A stretch of DNA of 64,000 bases from Pseudomonas putida (GTDB lineage Bacteria > Pseudomonadota > Gammaproteobacteria > Pseudomonadales > Pseudomonadaceae): positions 25,906 to 89,905 of the forward strand of contig NZ_JANHKS010000022.1 of the NCBI RefSeq assembly GCF_028682175.1, given 5' to 3'. The notes under the pieces are model-generated. The model searched no databases, was not told the DNA's origin, and worked only from the letters and a program-made list of their open reading frames with translations. A program made the translations under genes and the position numbers. Of the stretch, positions 1-8,493 are shown one piece after another. Every line of letters starts with the position of its first letter. Within the stretch, counting starts at the first letter, position 1.

Positions 1-878
1 ACAGGAACCGGCCTGGCACTGACCGGCAGCGACTCGCTGCGCGCAGGCACGCTGGGCGCGGGGGACTGTTGGGCCAGCGGTTCAGCCCGATGCCTGAAGG
101 CAAACGACTGGGCCACGCCAATGGACGCCATGCCCATGCGCCCCAGCAGGCTGCCCTCGGCAGGCCCGATGAACAGCACGCCGTCGTCGCGGGTCATGCG
201 TTTGAGCGCCTCGAAACCCCGGCGCTGAGTCTCGACATCGAAATAGATCAGCAGGTTGCGGCAGAACACGAAATCGTACGCCGACTGCGCCACCGGCAAG
301 GCCGGATCGAGCAGGTTGCCGGCTTGAAACCCGACCCGCTCGCGCACCCGATCCTCGACCCGATAGCCCTCATCGACCTGGGTGAAGTAGCGCTGGCGAA
401 AACCCTGGTCCTCGCCACGAAAGGAGTTCTTGCCGTAGACCGCACGCCGCGCCCGTTGCAGGGACAAGGGGCTGATGTCCACCGCTTCGACCTTGAACTG
501 CTGCGCCTGCAAACCGGCATCGAACAACGCCATGACGATCGAATACGGCTCCTCGCCGGTCGAACACGGCAGGCTGAGGATGCGCAAAGGCCGCGCGCCG
601 TTGAGCTGCGCCAACCGTGCGGCCGCAAGTTTGCCGAGGGTGACGAAGGATTCCGGGTACCTGAAAAACCAGGTCTCGGGCACGATCACCGCTTCGATCA
701 GCGCCTGTTGTTCTTCAGCCGATCCCAGCAGCAACAGCCAGTAGGCGTCGTGGTCGGCGGCATTGGCCTGGATGCAGCGCTGACGCACCGCGCGCTCGAC
801 AATGGCCTCGCCCACCGATGCCACGTCCAGCCCGATGCGGTTTTTCAGGAAACCGAAGAAACGCGCGTCGGCACTCAT
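1..878 (-). CDS. wspC: CheR-family protein-glutamate methyltransferase WspC, C-terminus beyond window
   Basis: Methylates glutamates on the WspA receptor using S-adenosylmethionine, tuning signalling to the WspE-WspR c-di-GMP branch. The reading frame is open from an ATG at 878 to the left edge, 292 codons. Seen: an N-terminal CheR helical domain (residues 1-70), then the SAM fold with LPCSTGEEPYSI (motif I) and FCRNLLIYF (motif IV). The start overlaps the wspB stop by 4 nt (ATGA), so the two are translationally coupled. WspC proteins normally carry TPR repeats after the methyltransferase domain; that part lies outside the window. The assignment as WspC rather than another CheR rests on order and adjacency to wspB and wspA. 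Confidence 0.88.
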   Translation of the reverse strand, partial: MSADARFFGFLKNRIGLDVASVGEAIVERAVRQRCIQANAADHDAYWLLLLGSAEEQQALIEAVIVPETWFFRYPESFVTLGKLAAARLAQLNGARPLRILSLPCSTGEEPYSIVMALFDAGLQAQQFKVEAVDISPLSLQRARRAVYGKNSFRGEDQGFRQRYFTQVDEGYRVEDRVRERVGFQAGNLLDPALPVAQSAYDFVFCRNLLIYFDVETQRRGFEALKRMTRDDGVLFIGPAEGSLLGRMGMASIGVAQSFAFRHRAEPLAQQSPAPSVPARSESLPVSARPVP

Positions 879-1411
879 GGCGTCGCCTCGAACTGCTCAA
901 GGCTCATGGGCTCGCGGGGGAACAGCAGGTCACGCACCGCATCGTTGAGCAGGTCCGGCACGCGAATCCACTGCAACAGGCCCAGTTCATCCTCGCGCAC
1001 CGGCCCCAGGTACGGCGCCTGGCGGTTGTCCAGCCCGTAGGCCTTGAACTCCAGAGGGCTGCAACGCAGGGTGTCGGTGGCCTGTTCCAGAATCAGCCCC
1101 AGCCGCTGCGGCGCCCGGTCGGCTCCGGGGCGATAGTGCACCAGCACCAGCCGCGTACTGGTGCGCAGCGGGGCCAGTTCGCCGAAAGTCAGGGCGCTCA
1201 GGTCGATGACCGGGATCACCGCGCCGCGATGGGCAAACACACCGGCCACCCAGTGCGGTGCCTGGGCGATGGGCTTGAGCATCAGGCGCGGCAGCACCTC
1301 GGCGACTTCCGTCGCTTCCAGCGCATAGCGTTCCGTGCCGATCCGGAACAACAGGAACAGCTTGTTCTTGGGCAGCACGGGCGCATTGCGTTTGGCGGAA
1401 TGCTCAGTCAT
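875..1411 (-). CDS. wspB: CheW-like scaffold protein WspB
   Basis: Couples the WspA receptor to the WspE kinase at the inner membrane. The 178-residue protein is essentially one CheW domain (residues 17-165), with typical strands such as FLLFRIGTERYALEA near the N-terminus and a VIPVIDLSAL segment in the middle. It starts at ATG 1411, 8 nt after the wspA stop, and overlaps wspC by 4 nt, giving a tight wspA-wspB-wspC order. CheW proteins have no catalytic residues. A second CheW (WspD) would be expected beyond the left edge. Confidence 0.9.
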   Translation of the reverse strand: MTEHSAKRNAPVLPKNKLFLLFRIGTERYALEATEVAEVLPRLMLKPIAQAPHWVAGVFAHRGAVIPVIDLSALTFGELAPLRTSTRLVLVHYRPGADRAPQRLGLILEQATDTLRCSPLEFKAYGLDNRQAPYLGPVREDELGLLQWIRVPDLLNDAVRDLLFPREPMSLEQFEATP

Positions 1412-1419
1412 GGAAAGGC

Positions 1420-3042
1420 TCAGACCTTGAATCGCGAAACGCCGCTGCGCAGCCCCACGGCCACCTGACTCAGTTCGTCGATGGCGAAACTGGCCTGACG
1501 CAGGGACTCCACGGTCTGGCTGCTGGCATCACCCAGTTGCACCAGCGCCTGATTGATCTGTTCGGCGCCGGTGGCCTGGGCCTGCATGCCTTCGTTGACC
1601 ATCAACACCCGCGGCGCCAGCGCCTGGACCTGGTGGATGATCTGCGAAAGCTGCTCGCCGACCTGGGTCACTTCGAACATGCCGCGACGCACTTCCTCGG
1701 AGAACTTGTCCATGCCCATGACCCCGGCCGACACCGCCGACTGGATCTCGCGCACCATCTGTTCGATGTCGTAGGTGGCCACGGCGGTCTGGTCGGCCAG
1801 GCGCCGCACTTCGGTGGCGACCACGGCAAATCCGCGGCCGTACTCGCCGGCTTTTTCCGCTTCGATGGCGGCGTTGAGCGACAGCAGGTTGGTCTGGTCG
1901 GCGACCTTGACGATGGTCACCACCACCTGATTGATGTTGCCGGCCTTCTCGTTGAGGATCGCAAGCTTGGAGTTGACCAGGTCGGCTGCGCCCATCACCG
2001 AGTGCATGGTCTCTTCCATGCGGGCCAGGCCTTGCTGGCCGGAGCCTGCGAGAATGGATGCCTGATCGGCGGCAGACGTGACTTCGGTCATGGTACGCAC
2101 CAGGTCTCGGGAGGTCGCGGCGATCTCCCGTGAAGTGGCGCCGATTTCAGTGGTGGTGGCCGCCGTCTCGGTGGCGGTGGCCTGCTGCTGCTTGGAAGTG
2201 GCGGCAATTTCGGTCACCGAGGTTGTGACCTGCACCGACGAGCGCTGCGCCTGGGACACCAGCGCCGCCAGTTCCGTGACCATGTCATTGAAGCCGGTCT
2301 GCACGGTGTTGAATTCGTCCTGGCGTTCCAGGTTCAGGCGGCTGCTCAGGTCACCTGTGCGCATGGTTTCCAGAATCTTCACGATACGGTTCATCGGCGC
2401 CAGGATCGTGCGCATCAGCAGCAGGCCGCAAGCGACCGCCGCCAGCACGGCGATGATCAGCGAGATCCCCAGGGTGATTTTGGATACCGAAACCGCCGCC
2501 TGAATGTTATCGGCGGCGCGGTCGGCATTGACCTTGTTCTTGGTGCCCAGGGCATTGAGCACCTTGCGGCCATCGAACCACAATGGGGTCAACTGTTCGA
2601 CGAAGATGCGCTGGGCCAGGGCGTAGTTGTCACCCTGATAGGCCGCCAGAATGCCATTGAGCACTAACTGATAGCGTTCGCGCAGTTGCAGGAACTGGGC
2701 GAAGTCGGTGCGATCGGCTTCTTCGAAGATACTCTTCTGGTAGTTGGCGATCTGCGCCTGCAAGCGGTCTTCGAAGTCCTTGTACTGGTCTTCTTCGGCG
2801 TTGGTCAGGCTGCGCCCGGTGCCCTCGGCGAGCAATTGCTGGGTGCGCACATAGCTTTCCACCCAGGCGCCGCGCACGGTGCTGCTGTAATAGACGCCAG
2901 GCAAGGCATCCAGACGCACTTCATCTGCACTGTCTTCAATGACCAGAAGCCGGGTGAAAGCCACGACAACCATCAGCAGCATGATGGCGATGATTACAGC
3001 GAAGCTCGCCAAGATACGTTGACGCAACGTCCAGTTCTTCAC
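1420..3042 (-). CDS. wspA: Methyl-accepting chemotaxis protein WspA
   Basis: Membrane receptor of the Wsp surface-sensing system; its signal activates WspE and the diguanylate cyclase WspR, favouring biofilm growth. The 540 residues match the usual WspA length. Order seen: TM1 (about 9-33), a periplasmic helical sensor (34-190), TM2 (191-211), HAMP (to about 265) and a long cytoplasmic coiled coil whose hairpin tip reads AAIEAEKAGEYGRGFAVVA. The start is GTG at 3042, preceded by GAGGG at good spacing; translation begins MKNWTLRQRI. It is the first gene of the operon. TATACT at 3124-3119 on the minus strand is a possible -10, but no good -35 goes with it. Confidence 0.92.
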   Translation of the reverse strand: MKNWTLRQRILASFAVIIAIMLLMVVVAFTRLLVIEDSADEVRLDALPGVYYSSTVRGAWVESYVRTQQLLAEGTGRSLTNAEEDQYKDFEDRLQAQIANYQKSIFEEADRTDFAQFLQLRERYQLVLNGILAAYQGDNYALAQRIFVEQLTPLWFDGRKVLNALGTKNKVNADRAADNIQAAVSVSKITLGISLIIAVLAAVACGLLLMRTILAPMNRIVKILETMRTGDLSSRLNLERQDEFNTVQTGFNDMVTELAALVSQAQRSSVQVTTSVTEIAATSKQQQATATETAATTTEIGATSREIAATSRDLVRTMTEVTSAADQASILAGSGQQGLARMEETMHSVMGAADLVNSKLAILNEKAGNINQVVVTIVKVADQTNLLSLNAAIEAEKAGEYGRGFAVVATEVRRLADQTAVATYDIEQMVREIQSAVSAGVMGMDKFSEEVRRGMFEVTQVGEQLSQIIHQVQALAPRVLMVNEGMQAQATGAEQINQALVQLGDASSQTVESLRQASFAIDELSQVAVGLRSGVSRFKV

Positions 3043-3475
3043 AGTCAGCCCTCAAGAGTTCAACACCGGCGCAACCGGGTTCAAGAAGCGGACCGAAGAA
3101 CGGCCCGAAGCGAGCGGAGTATAGCCTAGTGCCTTACCGATTAATCTGGCTGTTTCCGACATAACTTACGTAATTACGCACACATATAACGGAAATATCT
3201 GACAGGTTATCGGCATTGGGGGCGTTTACCTTACCCGTAGCAGCACGGCTTGCCGGCGACAGCGCCAGCTGAGACACGTTTATATCAACTGACACACTGC
3301 GATCGCGGGCACGCGCTCCTACGGCCTCCGGCCAGAGCCCGGTTGCGCGTCCGACACAAACCCGTAGCAGCCGGGCTTGCCCGCGGGATCGATCTTGCGG
3401 CCGCCCCGCCGGCAAGCCGGACTGCTACGGGGCGATGGTGTGCTTTCGACTTTGACTCGGAGCTTTGTGCGCGGG
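3043..3475. other. Intergenic region between wspA and the DUF533 gene: wsp upstream region plus REP elements
   Basis: 433 bases without a supported gene. 3043-3233 is the upstream region of wspA and is comparatively AT-rich; it holds overlapping palindromes TTACGTAA (3166-3173) and CGTAATTACG (3169-3178). A single class II REP lies at 3234-3258, a decayed class I half (GATCGCGGGCACGCGCTCCT) at 3301-3320, and a class II REPIN at 3361-3432. Short open frames here are repeat sequence and were not called. Confidence 0.7.
3361..3432. repeat. REPIN (class II REP pair)
   Basis: Two inverted copies, CCCGTAGCAGCCGGGCTTGC (from 3361) and its partner ending ACTGCTACGGGG (3421-3432), separated by a short spacer. 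It lies downstream of the DUF533 gene and well upstream of wspA. Confidence 0.8.
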
Positions 3476-4207
3476 CTATTGTTGCGCTTGGCGGACCTGG
3501 TTTTCCAGTTCGGCCTTGAGGCTCGGTTCAAGCTTCAGTTGGCGGGCCAATTCATCCAGGTATGCGCGCTCCATGAAGTGCTCTTCATCGACCATCATCA
3601 CGCTGGCCAGGTACATCTCGGCGGCGATTTCCGGGGTCTGGGCGGCGCGGGCGACGTCGGCGGGGTCCAGCGGTTTGTTCAGCTCGGCGTGGAGCCAGTG
3701 CTGCAACTGTTGATCGCCGGTCAGGCGGGTGAATTCGCCTTCGATCAACTGCCGCTCATTGTCATCCACATGCCCATCGGCCTTGGCCGCTGCCACCAGC
3801 GCCTTGAGGATCGCTTCGCTGTGTTGCTCGACCTGGGCGGGCGGTACGCGGTCGACGGTTTGCGGTTCGGCGGCGTTGGTCGCGCCCTGGTTGGCCTGCC
3901 AGTTGCCATAGGCCTTGTAGGCCAGCACTCCCAGCGCGGCGAGGCCGCCGTAGGTCAGCGCCTTGCCGCCGATCTTGCGGGCTTTCTTGTTGCCCAACAG
4001 CAAACCCATGGCCCCGGCCGCCAGCGCGCCGCCTCCGGCCCCGGACAGAAACCCGCCTGCATTACCGCCGGCGACTTTGCCGAGCAAGTCACCCAGGCCG
4101 CCCTGCCCGCCGCTGCCCTGAACGCTTCTGCCTTGGCCGCCGGCCTTGCTTTGCAGCAGGTCCTGGCCGGATTTCAACAACTGATCGAGCAAGCCGCGCG
4201 TATTCAT
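3476..4207 (-). CDS. DUF533 (YebE-like) tellurite-resistance/TerB-fold inner-membrane protein
   Basis: Function unknown; related to E. coli YebE (DUF533), whose C-terminus resembles TerB. 243 residues: a glycine-rich N-terminal half (runs such as LSGAGGGALAAGAMG) with a hydrophobic stretch around residues 75-105, then a helical acidic TerB-like domain (about 130-235; AAAKADGHVDDNERQLIEG). I chose ATG 4207 because GAGG lies 6-9 nt upstream and the protein then begins MNTRGLLDQLL; an in-frame start 30 nt earlier lacks such a site. It is divergent from the LysR gene. Confidence 0.85.
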   Translation of the reverse strand: MNTRGLLDQLLKSGQDLLQSKAGGQGRSVQGSGGQGGLGDLLGKVAGGNAGGFLSGAGGGALAAGAMGLLLGNKKARKIGGKALTYGGLAALGVLAYKAYGNWQANQGATNAAEPQTVDRVPPAQVEQHSEAILKALVAAAKADGHVDDNERQLIEGEFTRLTGDQQLQHWLHAELNKPLDPADVARAAQTPEIAAEMYLASVMMVDEEHFMERAYLDELARQLKLEPSLKAELENQVRQAQQ

Positions 4208-4385
4208 GGAAAACCTCGTGATAACGGAACAGACCATTCGACTCGCAGGTTAAGGCGAAGTCGTCAGGCCCGGTTTTCGGGAGTGCTTCCAGATGTTGCA
4301 GCGGTATTCCGGGCCGCTGGCAGCCTTTCTAAAAAAACGATATACACTCGACAAAATCAAAAAAACCAAGCGAGCTACCCTTTTC

Positions 4386-5300
4386 ATGATGACGCTACGC
4401 CAGATCCGCCACTTCATCGCCGTGGCCGAGACCGGATCGATTTCCGCTGCGGCCCAGGCGGTGTTCATTTCCCAGTCCACGTTGACCCTGGCCATCCAGC
4501 AACTGGAAGAGGACATCGGCGTCAGCCTGTTCAGCCGCCACGCCAAGGGCATGACCCTGACCCATCAGGGGCATCAGTTCCTGCGGCAAGCGCACCTGAT
4601 TCTCGCCACCGTGGAAAACGCCAAGCGCAGCCTGCAGCAAGGTGCCGAACAGGTGGCCGGGCAGCTCATCATCGGGGTGACCAGCCTGGTCGCCGGTTAT
4701 TACCTGGCGGACCTGCTGATCCGCTTTCAGCGCGCCTACCCCAATGTCGACATCCGCGTCATGGAGGACGAACGCCCATACATCGAGCATTTGCTGGTCA
4801 GCGGCGAGATCGATGTCGGGGTGTTGATCCTGTCCAACCTCGAAGACCGTCATGCGCTGCAGACCGAAGTACTGACCCATTCCCCGCACCGGTTGTGGCT
4901 TCCGGCGCAGCATCCGTTGCTTGAACACGACAACATCAACCTGAGCGACGTGGCGTGCGAGCCGCTGATCCAGCTCAACGTCGACGAGATGGGGGTGAAC
5001 GCCCAGCGCATCTGGTCCCGCGCCGGCTTGCAGCCCAAGGTGACGCTGCGCACCGCGTCCACCGAGGCGGTGCGCAGCCTGGTGGCCGCAGGGCTTGGCG
5101 TCTCGATCCAGCCGGACATGACCTACCGGCCATGGTCGCTGGAGGGCGACATCATCGAGGCGCGCCCGATTGCGGACCTGACCCAGACGCTGGACGTGGG
5201 CCTGGCCTGGCGCCGGGGCACGGCACGGCCTTCGCTGGTCGATCCCTTCTTGAGCGTGGCGCGGGAACAACCCCACCCCGGGCGCAGGCCATCGATTTAA
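4386..5300 (+). CDS. LysR-family transcriptional regulator
   Basis: DNA-binding regulator of about 304 residues. The N-terminal winged helix-turn-helix (LRQIRHFIAVAETGSISAAA, then ISQSTLTLAIQQLEEDIGVS) is followed by a linker helix and a LysR effector domain from about residue 90. Two adjacent ATG codons (4386, 4389) fit the family start; an upstream in-frame ATG at 4293 would add an atypical AT-rich leader peptide. The aldehyde dehydrogenase gene lies 206 bp downstream on the same strand, so control of polyamine or aldehyde catabolism is a reasonable but unproven inference. The effector is unknown. Confidence 0.88.
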   Translation: MMTLRQIRHFIAVAETGSISAAAQAVFISQSTLTLAIQQLEEDIGVSLFSRHAKGMTLTHQGHQFLRQAHLILATVENAKRSLQQGAEQVAGQLIIGVTSLVAGYYLADLLIRFQRAYPNVDIRVMEDERPYIEHLLVSGEIDVGVLILSNLEDRHALQTEVLTHSPHRLWLPAQHPLLEHDNINLSDVACEPLIQLNVDEMGVNAQRIWSRAGLQPKVTLRTASTEAVRSLVAAGLGVSIQPDMTYRPWSLEGDIIEARPIADLTQTLDVGLAWRRGTARPSLVDPFLSVAREQPHPGRRPSI

Positions 5301-5340
5301 TCGAACGCTGCATTCTTTATTTAGAATTTGTCGAGCGCTG
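5301..5340. promoter_or_regulatory. Direct repeat flanking an inverted repeat, candidate operator
   Basis: TCGAACGCTG (5301-5310) and TCGAGCGCTG (5331-5340) are direct repeats 30 bp apart, matching at 9 of 10 positions. Between them is the inverted repeat ATTCT-N6-AGAAT (5312-5327). It sits immediately after the LysR stop codon and upstream of the aldehyde dehydrogenase gene. The role is inferred. Confidence 0.4.
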
Positions 5341-5382
5341 TATGTGGCACTAGGCTCTGAGGCTTGGAAACAGTTCCATCCT

Positions 5383-5448
5383 CGTCGCGGGCAAGCGCGC
5401 TCCTACAGGGGAATGCGATCGACTGTAGGAGCGCGCTTGCCCGCGACG
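5383..5448. repeat. REPIN, class I, short spacer
   Basis: Inverted copies CGTCGCGGGCAAGCGCGCTC (from 5383) and CTGTAGGAGCGCGCTTGCCC (from 5423), with the CTACAG ends facing each other. This is the opposite orientation to most REPINs in the window. It lies between the LysR gene and the first patD-like gene. Confidence 0.85.
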
Positions 5449-5506
5449 ACGTTGGCATCAACGACCGTTTCATCGGATCGGACACTGACACAAGGACGCT
5501 CGAACA

Positions 5507-6967
5507 ATGGCTGGCACTGCAACCCCACAATTCTTCACCTCGCTGTTGATCGACGGTGAACTGGTCGCGGGCCAGGGGTTTGTCGAGCCGATCGTCAATC
5601 CGGCCACCGGCGAGGTGCTGGTTCATATCGCCGAAGCCAGCATCGAGCAGGTAGAAAGCGCGATCCTGGCCGCCAACCGCGCGTTCATCGGCTGGTCCCG
5701 GACCACCCCGCAACAACGCTCCAACATTCTGCTCGGCATCGCCGACGCCATCGAAAAACACGCCGACCACCTCGCCCGCCTGGAATCGCTGAACTGCGGC
5801 AAGCCGCTGCACCTGGCGCGTCAGGATGACCTGAGCGCCACCGTCGATGTGTTCCGCTTCTTCGCCGGTGCCGTGCGCTGCCAGACCGGGCAGTTGTCCG
5901 GTGAATACGTGCCGGGCTACACCAGCATGGTGCGCCGCGATCCGATTGGCGTCGTGGCTTCGATCGCGCCCTGGAACTACCCGATCATGATGGCTGCCTG
6001 GAAAATCGCCCCGGCGCTGGCGGCGGGCAACACCCTGGTGTTCAAGCCATCGGAGCACACGCCGCTGTCGATCCTCGCGCTGGCCCCGGTGTTCGCAGAC
6101 CTGTTGCCCAATGGCGTGATCAACATTGTCTGCGGTGGCGGCGAGGGCGTCGGCAGCCACCTGGTCAGCCACCCGAAAGTGCGCATGGTGTCGCTGACCG
6201 GCGATATCGTCACGGGCCAGAAAATCCTCCAGGCCGCTGCCAAGACCCTCAAGCGTACTCACCTGGAACTGGGCGGCAAGGCGCCGGTGATCGTCTGCAA
6301 TGACGCCGACATCGCCGCAGTGGTCGAAGGCGTGCGCACCTACGGCTACTACAACGCAGGCCAGGATTGCACCGCCGCCTGCCGCATCTACGCCCAGGCC
6401 GGAATTCACGACAAGCTGGTGGCCGAACTCGGCGCCGCCGTCAGCAGCCTGCGCTTTGCCAGCAAACGCGACGCCGACAATGAAATCGGGCCACTGATCA
6501 GCACCCGCCAGCGCGACCGCGTGGCCAGCTTCGTCGAGCGCGCCCTGAGCCAGCCACACATCGAACGCATCACCGGCGCCGCCGTGCATTCCGGCCCGGG
6601 TTTTTTCTATCAGCCGACCTTGCTTGCGGGCTGCAAACAAGGCGACGAGATCGTCCAGCGCGAAGTGTTCGGCCCGGTGGTGACCGTGACCCGCTTTGAC
6701 GAACTCTCCCAGGCCGTGGACTGGGCCAACGACTCCGAATACGGCCTGGCCTCCTCGATCTGGACCCAGAATCTGGACAAGGCGATGCAGGTTGCGGCGC
6801 GTCTGCAATACGGCTGCACCTGGGTCAACAGCCATTTCATGCTGGTCAGCGAAATGCCTCACGGCGGCTTGAAGCGCTCGGGGTACGGGAAAGATCTGTC
6901 CAGTGATTCGCTTCAGGACTACAGCGTGGTGCGCCACATCATGGCCAGGAGCAGCTACGAGCTGTAA
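5507..6967 (+). CDS. Gamma-aminobutyraldehyde dehydrogenase paralogue 1 (PatD-like)
   Basis: NAD-dependent aldehyde dehydrogenase expected to oxidise 4-aminobutanal, the product of putrescine transamination, to GABA in the cytoplasm. 486 residues with the full fold: APWNYPIM, the cofactor-site KPSE, general base E254 in LELGGK and catalytic C288 in NAGQDCTAAC. The GQDCTAACRIYAQ signature is shared with E. coli PatD and with the second copy at 11455. It is less like E. coli PatD than that copy, for example in its longer N-terminus and in GDIVTGQK where PatD has GSIATGE. A related omega-amino-aldehyde may be the true substrate. It precedes the importer genes. Confidence 0.85.
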   Translation: MAGTATPQFFTSLLIDGELVAGQGFVEPIVNPATGEVLVHIAEASIEQVESAILAANRAFIGWSRTTPQQRSNILLGIADAIEKHADHLARLESLNCGKPLHLARQDDLSATVDVFRFFAGAVRCQTGQLSGEYVPGYTSMVRRDPIGVVASIAPWNYPIMMAAWKIAPALAAGNTLVFKPSEHTPLSILALAPVFADLLPNGVINIVCGGGEGVGSHLVSHPKVRMVSLTGDIVTGQKILQAAAKTLKRTHLELGGKAPVIVCNDADIAAVVEGVRTYGYYNAGQDCTAACRIYAQAGIHDKLVAELGAAVSSLRFASKRDADNEIGPLISTRQRDRVASFVERALSQPHIERITGAAVHSGPGFFYQPTLLAGCKQGDEIVQREVFGPVVTVTRFDELSQAVDWANDSEYGLASSIWTQNLDKAMQVAARLQYGCTWVNSHFMLVSEMPHGGLKRSGYGKDLSSDSLQDYSVVRHIMARSSYEL

Positions 6968-7072
6968 GCCGCAAGCTTCAAGTAAAGCAATAAGAACAGC
7001 TGTACCTGCGATCTTCCAGCTACAAGTAAAGGGCATGAGTGACGACCTCTTGCCGCTTGAAGCTCGCAACTG
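6968..7072. repeat. Inverted heptad-repeat element (site A)
   Basis: Left arm GCCGCAAGCTTCAAG and right arm CTTGCCGCTTGAAGCTCGC form an imperfect inverted repeat about 105 bp across, with the internal motif CAAGTAAAG twice. The same AAGCTTCAAG/CTTGAAGCT motifs recur at 26269-26397 and 60770-60897. It separates patD paralogue 1 from ydcS. Confidence 0.6.
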
Positions 7073-7115
7073 ATGTCTCTCTGCCCAAGAACATAAATAA
7101 ACGAGGGGAAGCACC

Positions 7116-8267
7116 ATGTCAGTACACAAGACCGCGCTCCTGAGCGCCATCATTACCGCGCTGTTCGCCAGCGGCACGCTGCAAGCGGCCGAAGCGCTCA
7201 AGGCTGTCGGCGACGGCGAAGGCCAGCTGGATATCGTCGCGTGGCCGGGCTACATCGAGCGCGGCGAGAGCGACAAGGCCTATGACTGGGTCACCGGCTT
7301 CGAGAAGGAGACCGGTTGCAAGGTCAACGTCAAGACCGCCGCCACGTCCGACGAAATGGTCAGCCTGATGACCAAGGGCGGTTATGACCTGGTGACGGCG
7401 TCCGGCGATGCTTCGCTGCGCCTGGTGGCGGGCAAGCGTGTGCAGCCGATCAACACCGACCTGATCCCCAACTGGAAGAGCCTGGATCCGCGCCTGAAGG
7501 ACGGGCCGTGGTACACCGTCAACAAGCAAACCTACGGCACGCCCTATCAGTGGGGCCCGAACGTGCTGATGTACAACACCGATGTGTTCAAGACGCCGCC
7601 AGTGAGCTGGAGCGTGGTGTTCGAGCCGCAGAACCTGCCGGACGGCAAGCCGAACAAAGGCCGCGTGCAGGCCTACGACGGCCCGATCTACATCGCCGAC
7701 GCTGCGCTGTATCTGAAATCCGCCAAGCCTGACTTGAAGATCGAAGACCCCTACCAGCTCACCGAAACCCAGTACAAGGCCGTGCTCGACCTGTTGCGCG
7801 CCCAGCACCCGCTGGTGCATCGCTACTGGCATGACGCGACGGTGCAGATGAGCGATGTGAAAAACGAAGGCGTCGCGGCGTCCAGCTCCTGGGGCTACAT
7901 GGTCAACGGCCTGGTGGCCGACAAGCAGCCGGTGGCCTCGACCATCCCGCAGGAAGGCGCCACTGGCTGGGCCGACACCACCATGCTGCACGCCGACGCC
8001 AAGCATCCGAACTGCGCCTACAAGTGGATGGATTGGTCGCTGCAACCCAAGGTCCAGGGTGACGTAGCCGCCTGGTTCGGTTCGCTGCCGGTGGTGCCTG
8101 CGGCGTGCAAGGGCAGTGAACTGCTGGGCGCCGAGGGCTGCGCCACCAACGGCTTCGACCTGTTCGACAAGATCGCCTTCTGGAAAACCCCCGAGGCCCA
8201 GGGCGGCAAATACGTGCCGTACAGCCGCTGGACCCAGGATTACATCGCGATCATGGGCGGGCGTTAG
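7116..8267 (+). CDS. ydcS: Polyamine-type ABC transporter substrate-binding protein (YdcS)
   Basis: Periplasmic binding protein for putrescine/spermidine-like ligands, feeding the YdcTUV importer. 383 residues: signal peptide (1-24; hydrophobic core LLSAIITALFASG, cleavage after LQAA), then a type II periplasmic binding fold. It is strongly E. coli YdcS-like, including AAWPG-type WPGYIERG, TASGDASLRL, YGTPYQWGPN and the C-terminal YSRWTQDYIAIMGGR. An SD-like GAGGGGAAG lies just upstream of ATG 7116. A REPIN follows before the ATPase gene, an arrangement like malE-REP-malF that could raise expression of the binding protein relative to the membrane parts. E. coli YdcS has also been linked to polyhydroxybutyrate formation. 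Confidence 0.9.
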   Translation: MSVHKTALLSAIITALFASGTLQAAEALKAVGDGEGQLDIVAWPGYIERGESDKAYDWVTGFEKETGCKVNVKTAATSDEMVSLMTKGGYDLVTASGDASLRLVAGKRVQPINTDLIPNWKSLDPRLKDGPWYTVNKQTYGTPYQWGPNVLMYNTDVFKTPPVSWSVVFEPQNLPDGKPNKGRVQAYDGPIYIADAALYLKSAKPDLKIEDPYQLTETQYKAVLDLLRAQHPLVHRYWHDATVQMSDVKNEGVAASSSWGYMVNGLVADKQPVASTIPQEGATGWADTTMLHADAKHPNCAYKWMDWSLQPKVQGDVAAWFGSLPVVPAACKGSELLGAEGCATNGFDLFDKIAFWKTPEAQGGKYVPYSRWTQDYIAIMGGR

Positions 8268-8313
8268 TCCCTCGATTCGCCGGATGAACCCGTTCTCCGG
8301 CGCACCACTAAAC

Positions 8314-8404
8314 CTGTAGGAGTGAGCTTGCTCGCGATGGCGTCGTATCAGTCAGCCAATCTGCGACGCCAAGAATGCGATCGCGAGCAAGCTCACTCCT
8401 ACAG
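8314..8404. repeat. REPIN, class I (GTAGGAGTGAGC type)
   Basis: CTGTAGGAGTGAGCTTGCTC at the left and the inverted copy ending GAGCAAGCTCACTCCTACAG at the right. It lies between ydcS and ydcT inside the importer operon. Confidence 0.9.
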
Positions 8405-8493
8405 GGTCCCGGGCATCCCGATCGGCATACACCGTTTGTACCGGCCTTTAGGCGGATCGATCCGCTCCCACGAGGGCCAATTGGAGTTTCACC

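Noticed and set aside
5344..5362. RpoN (-24/-12) promoter before patD paralogue 1
   Set aside because: TGGCAC is present but the TTGC half is missing (TCTGA instead).
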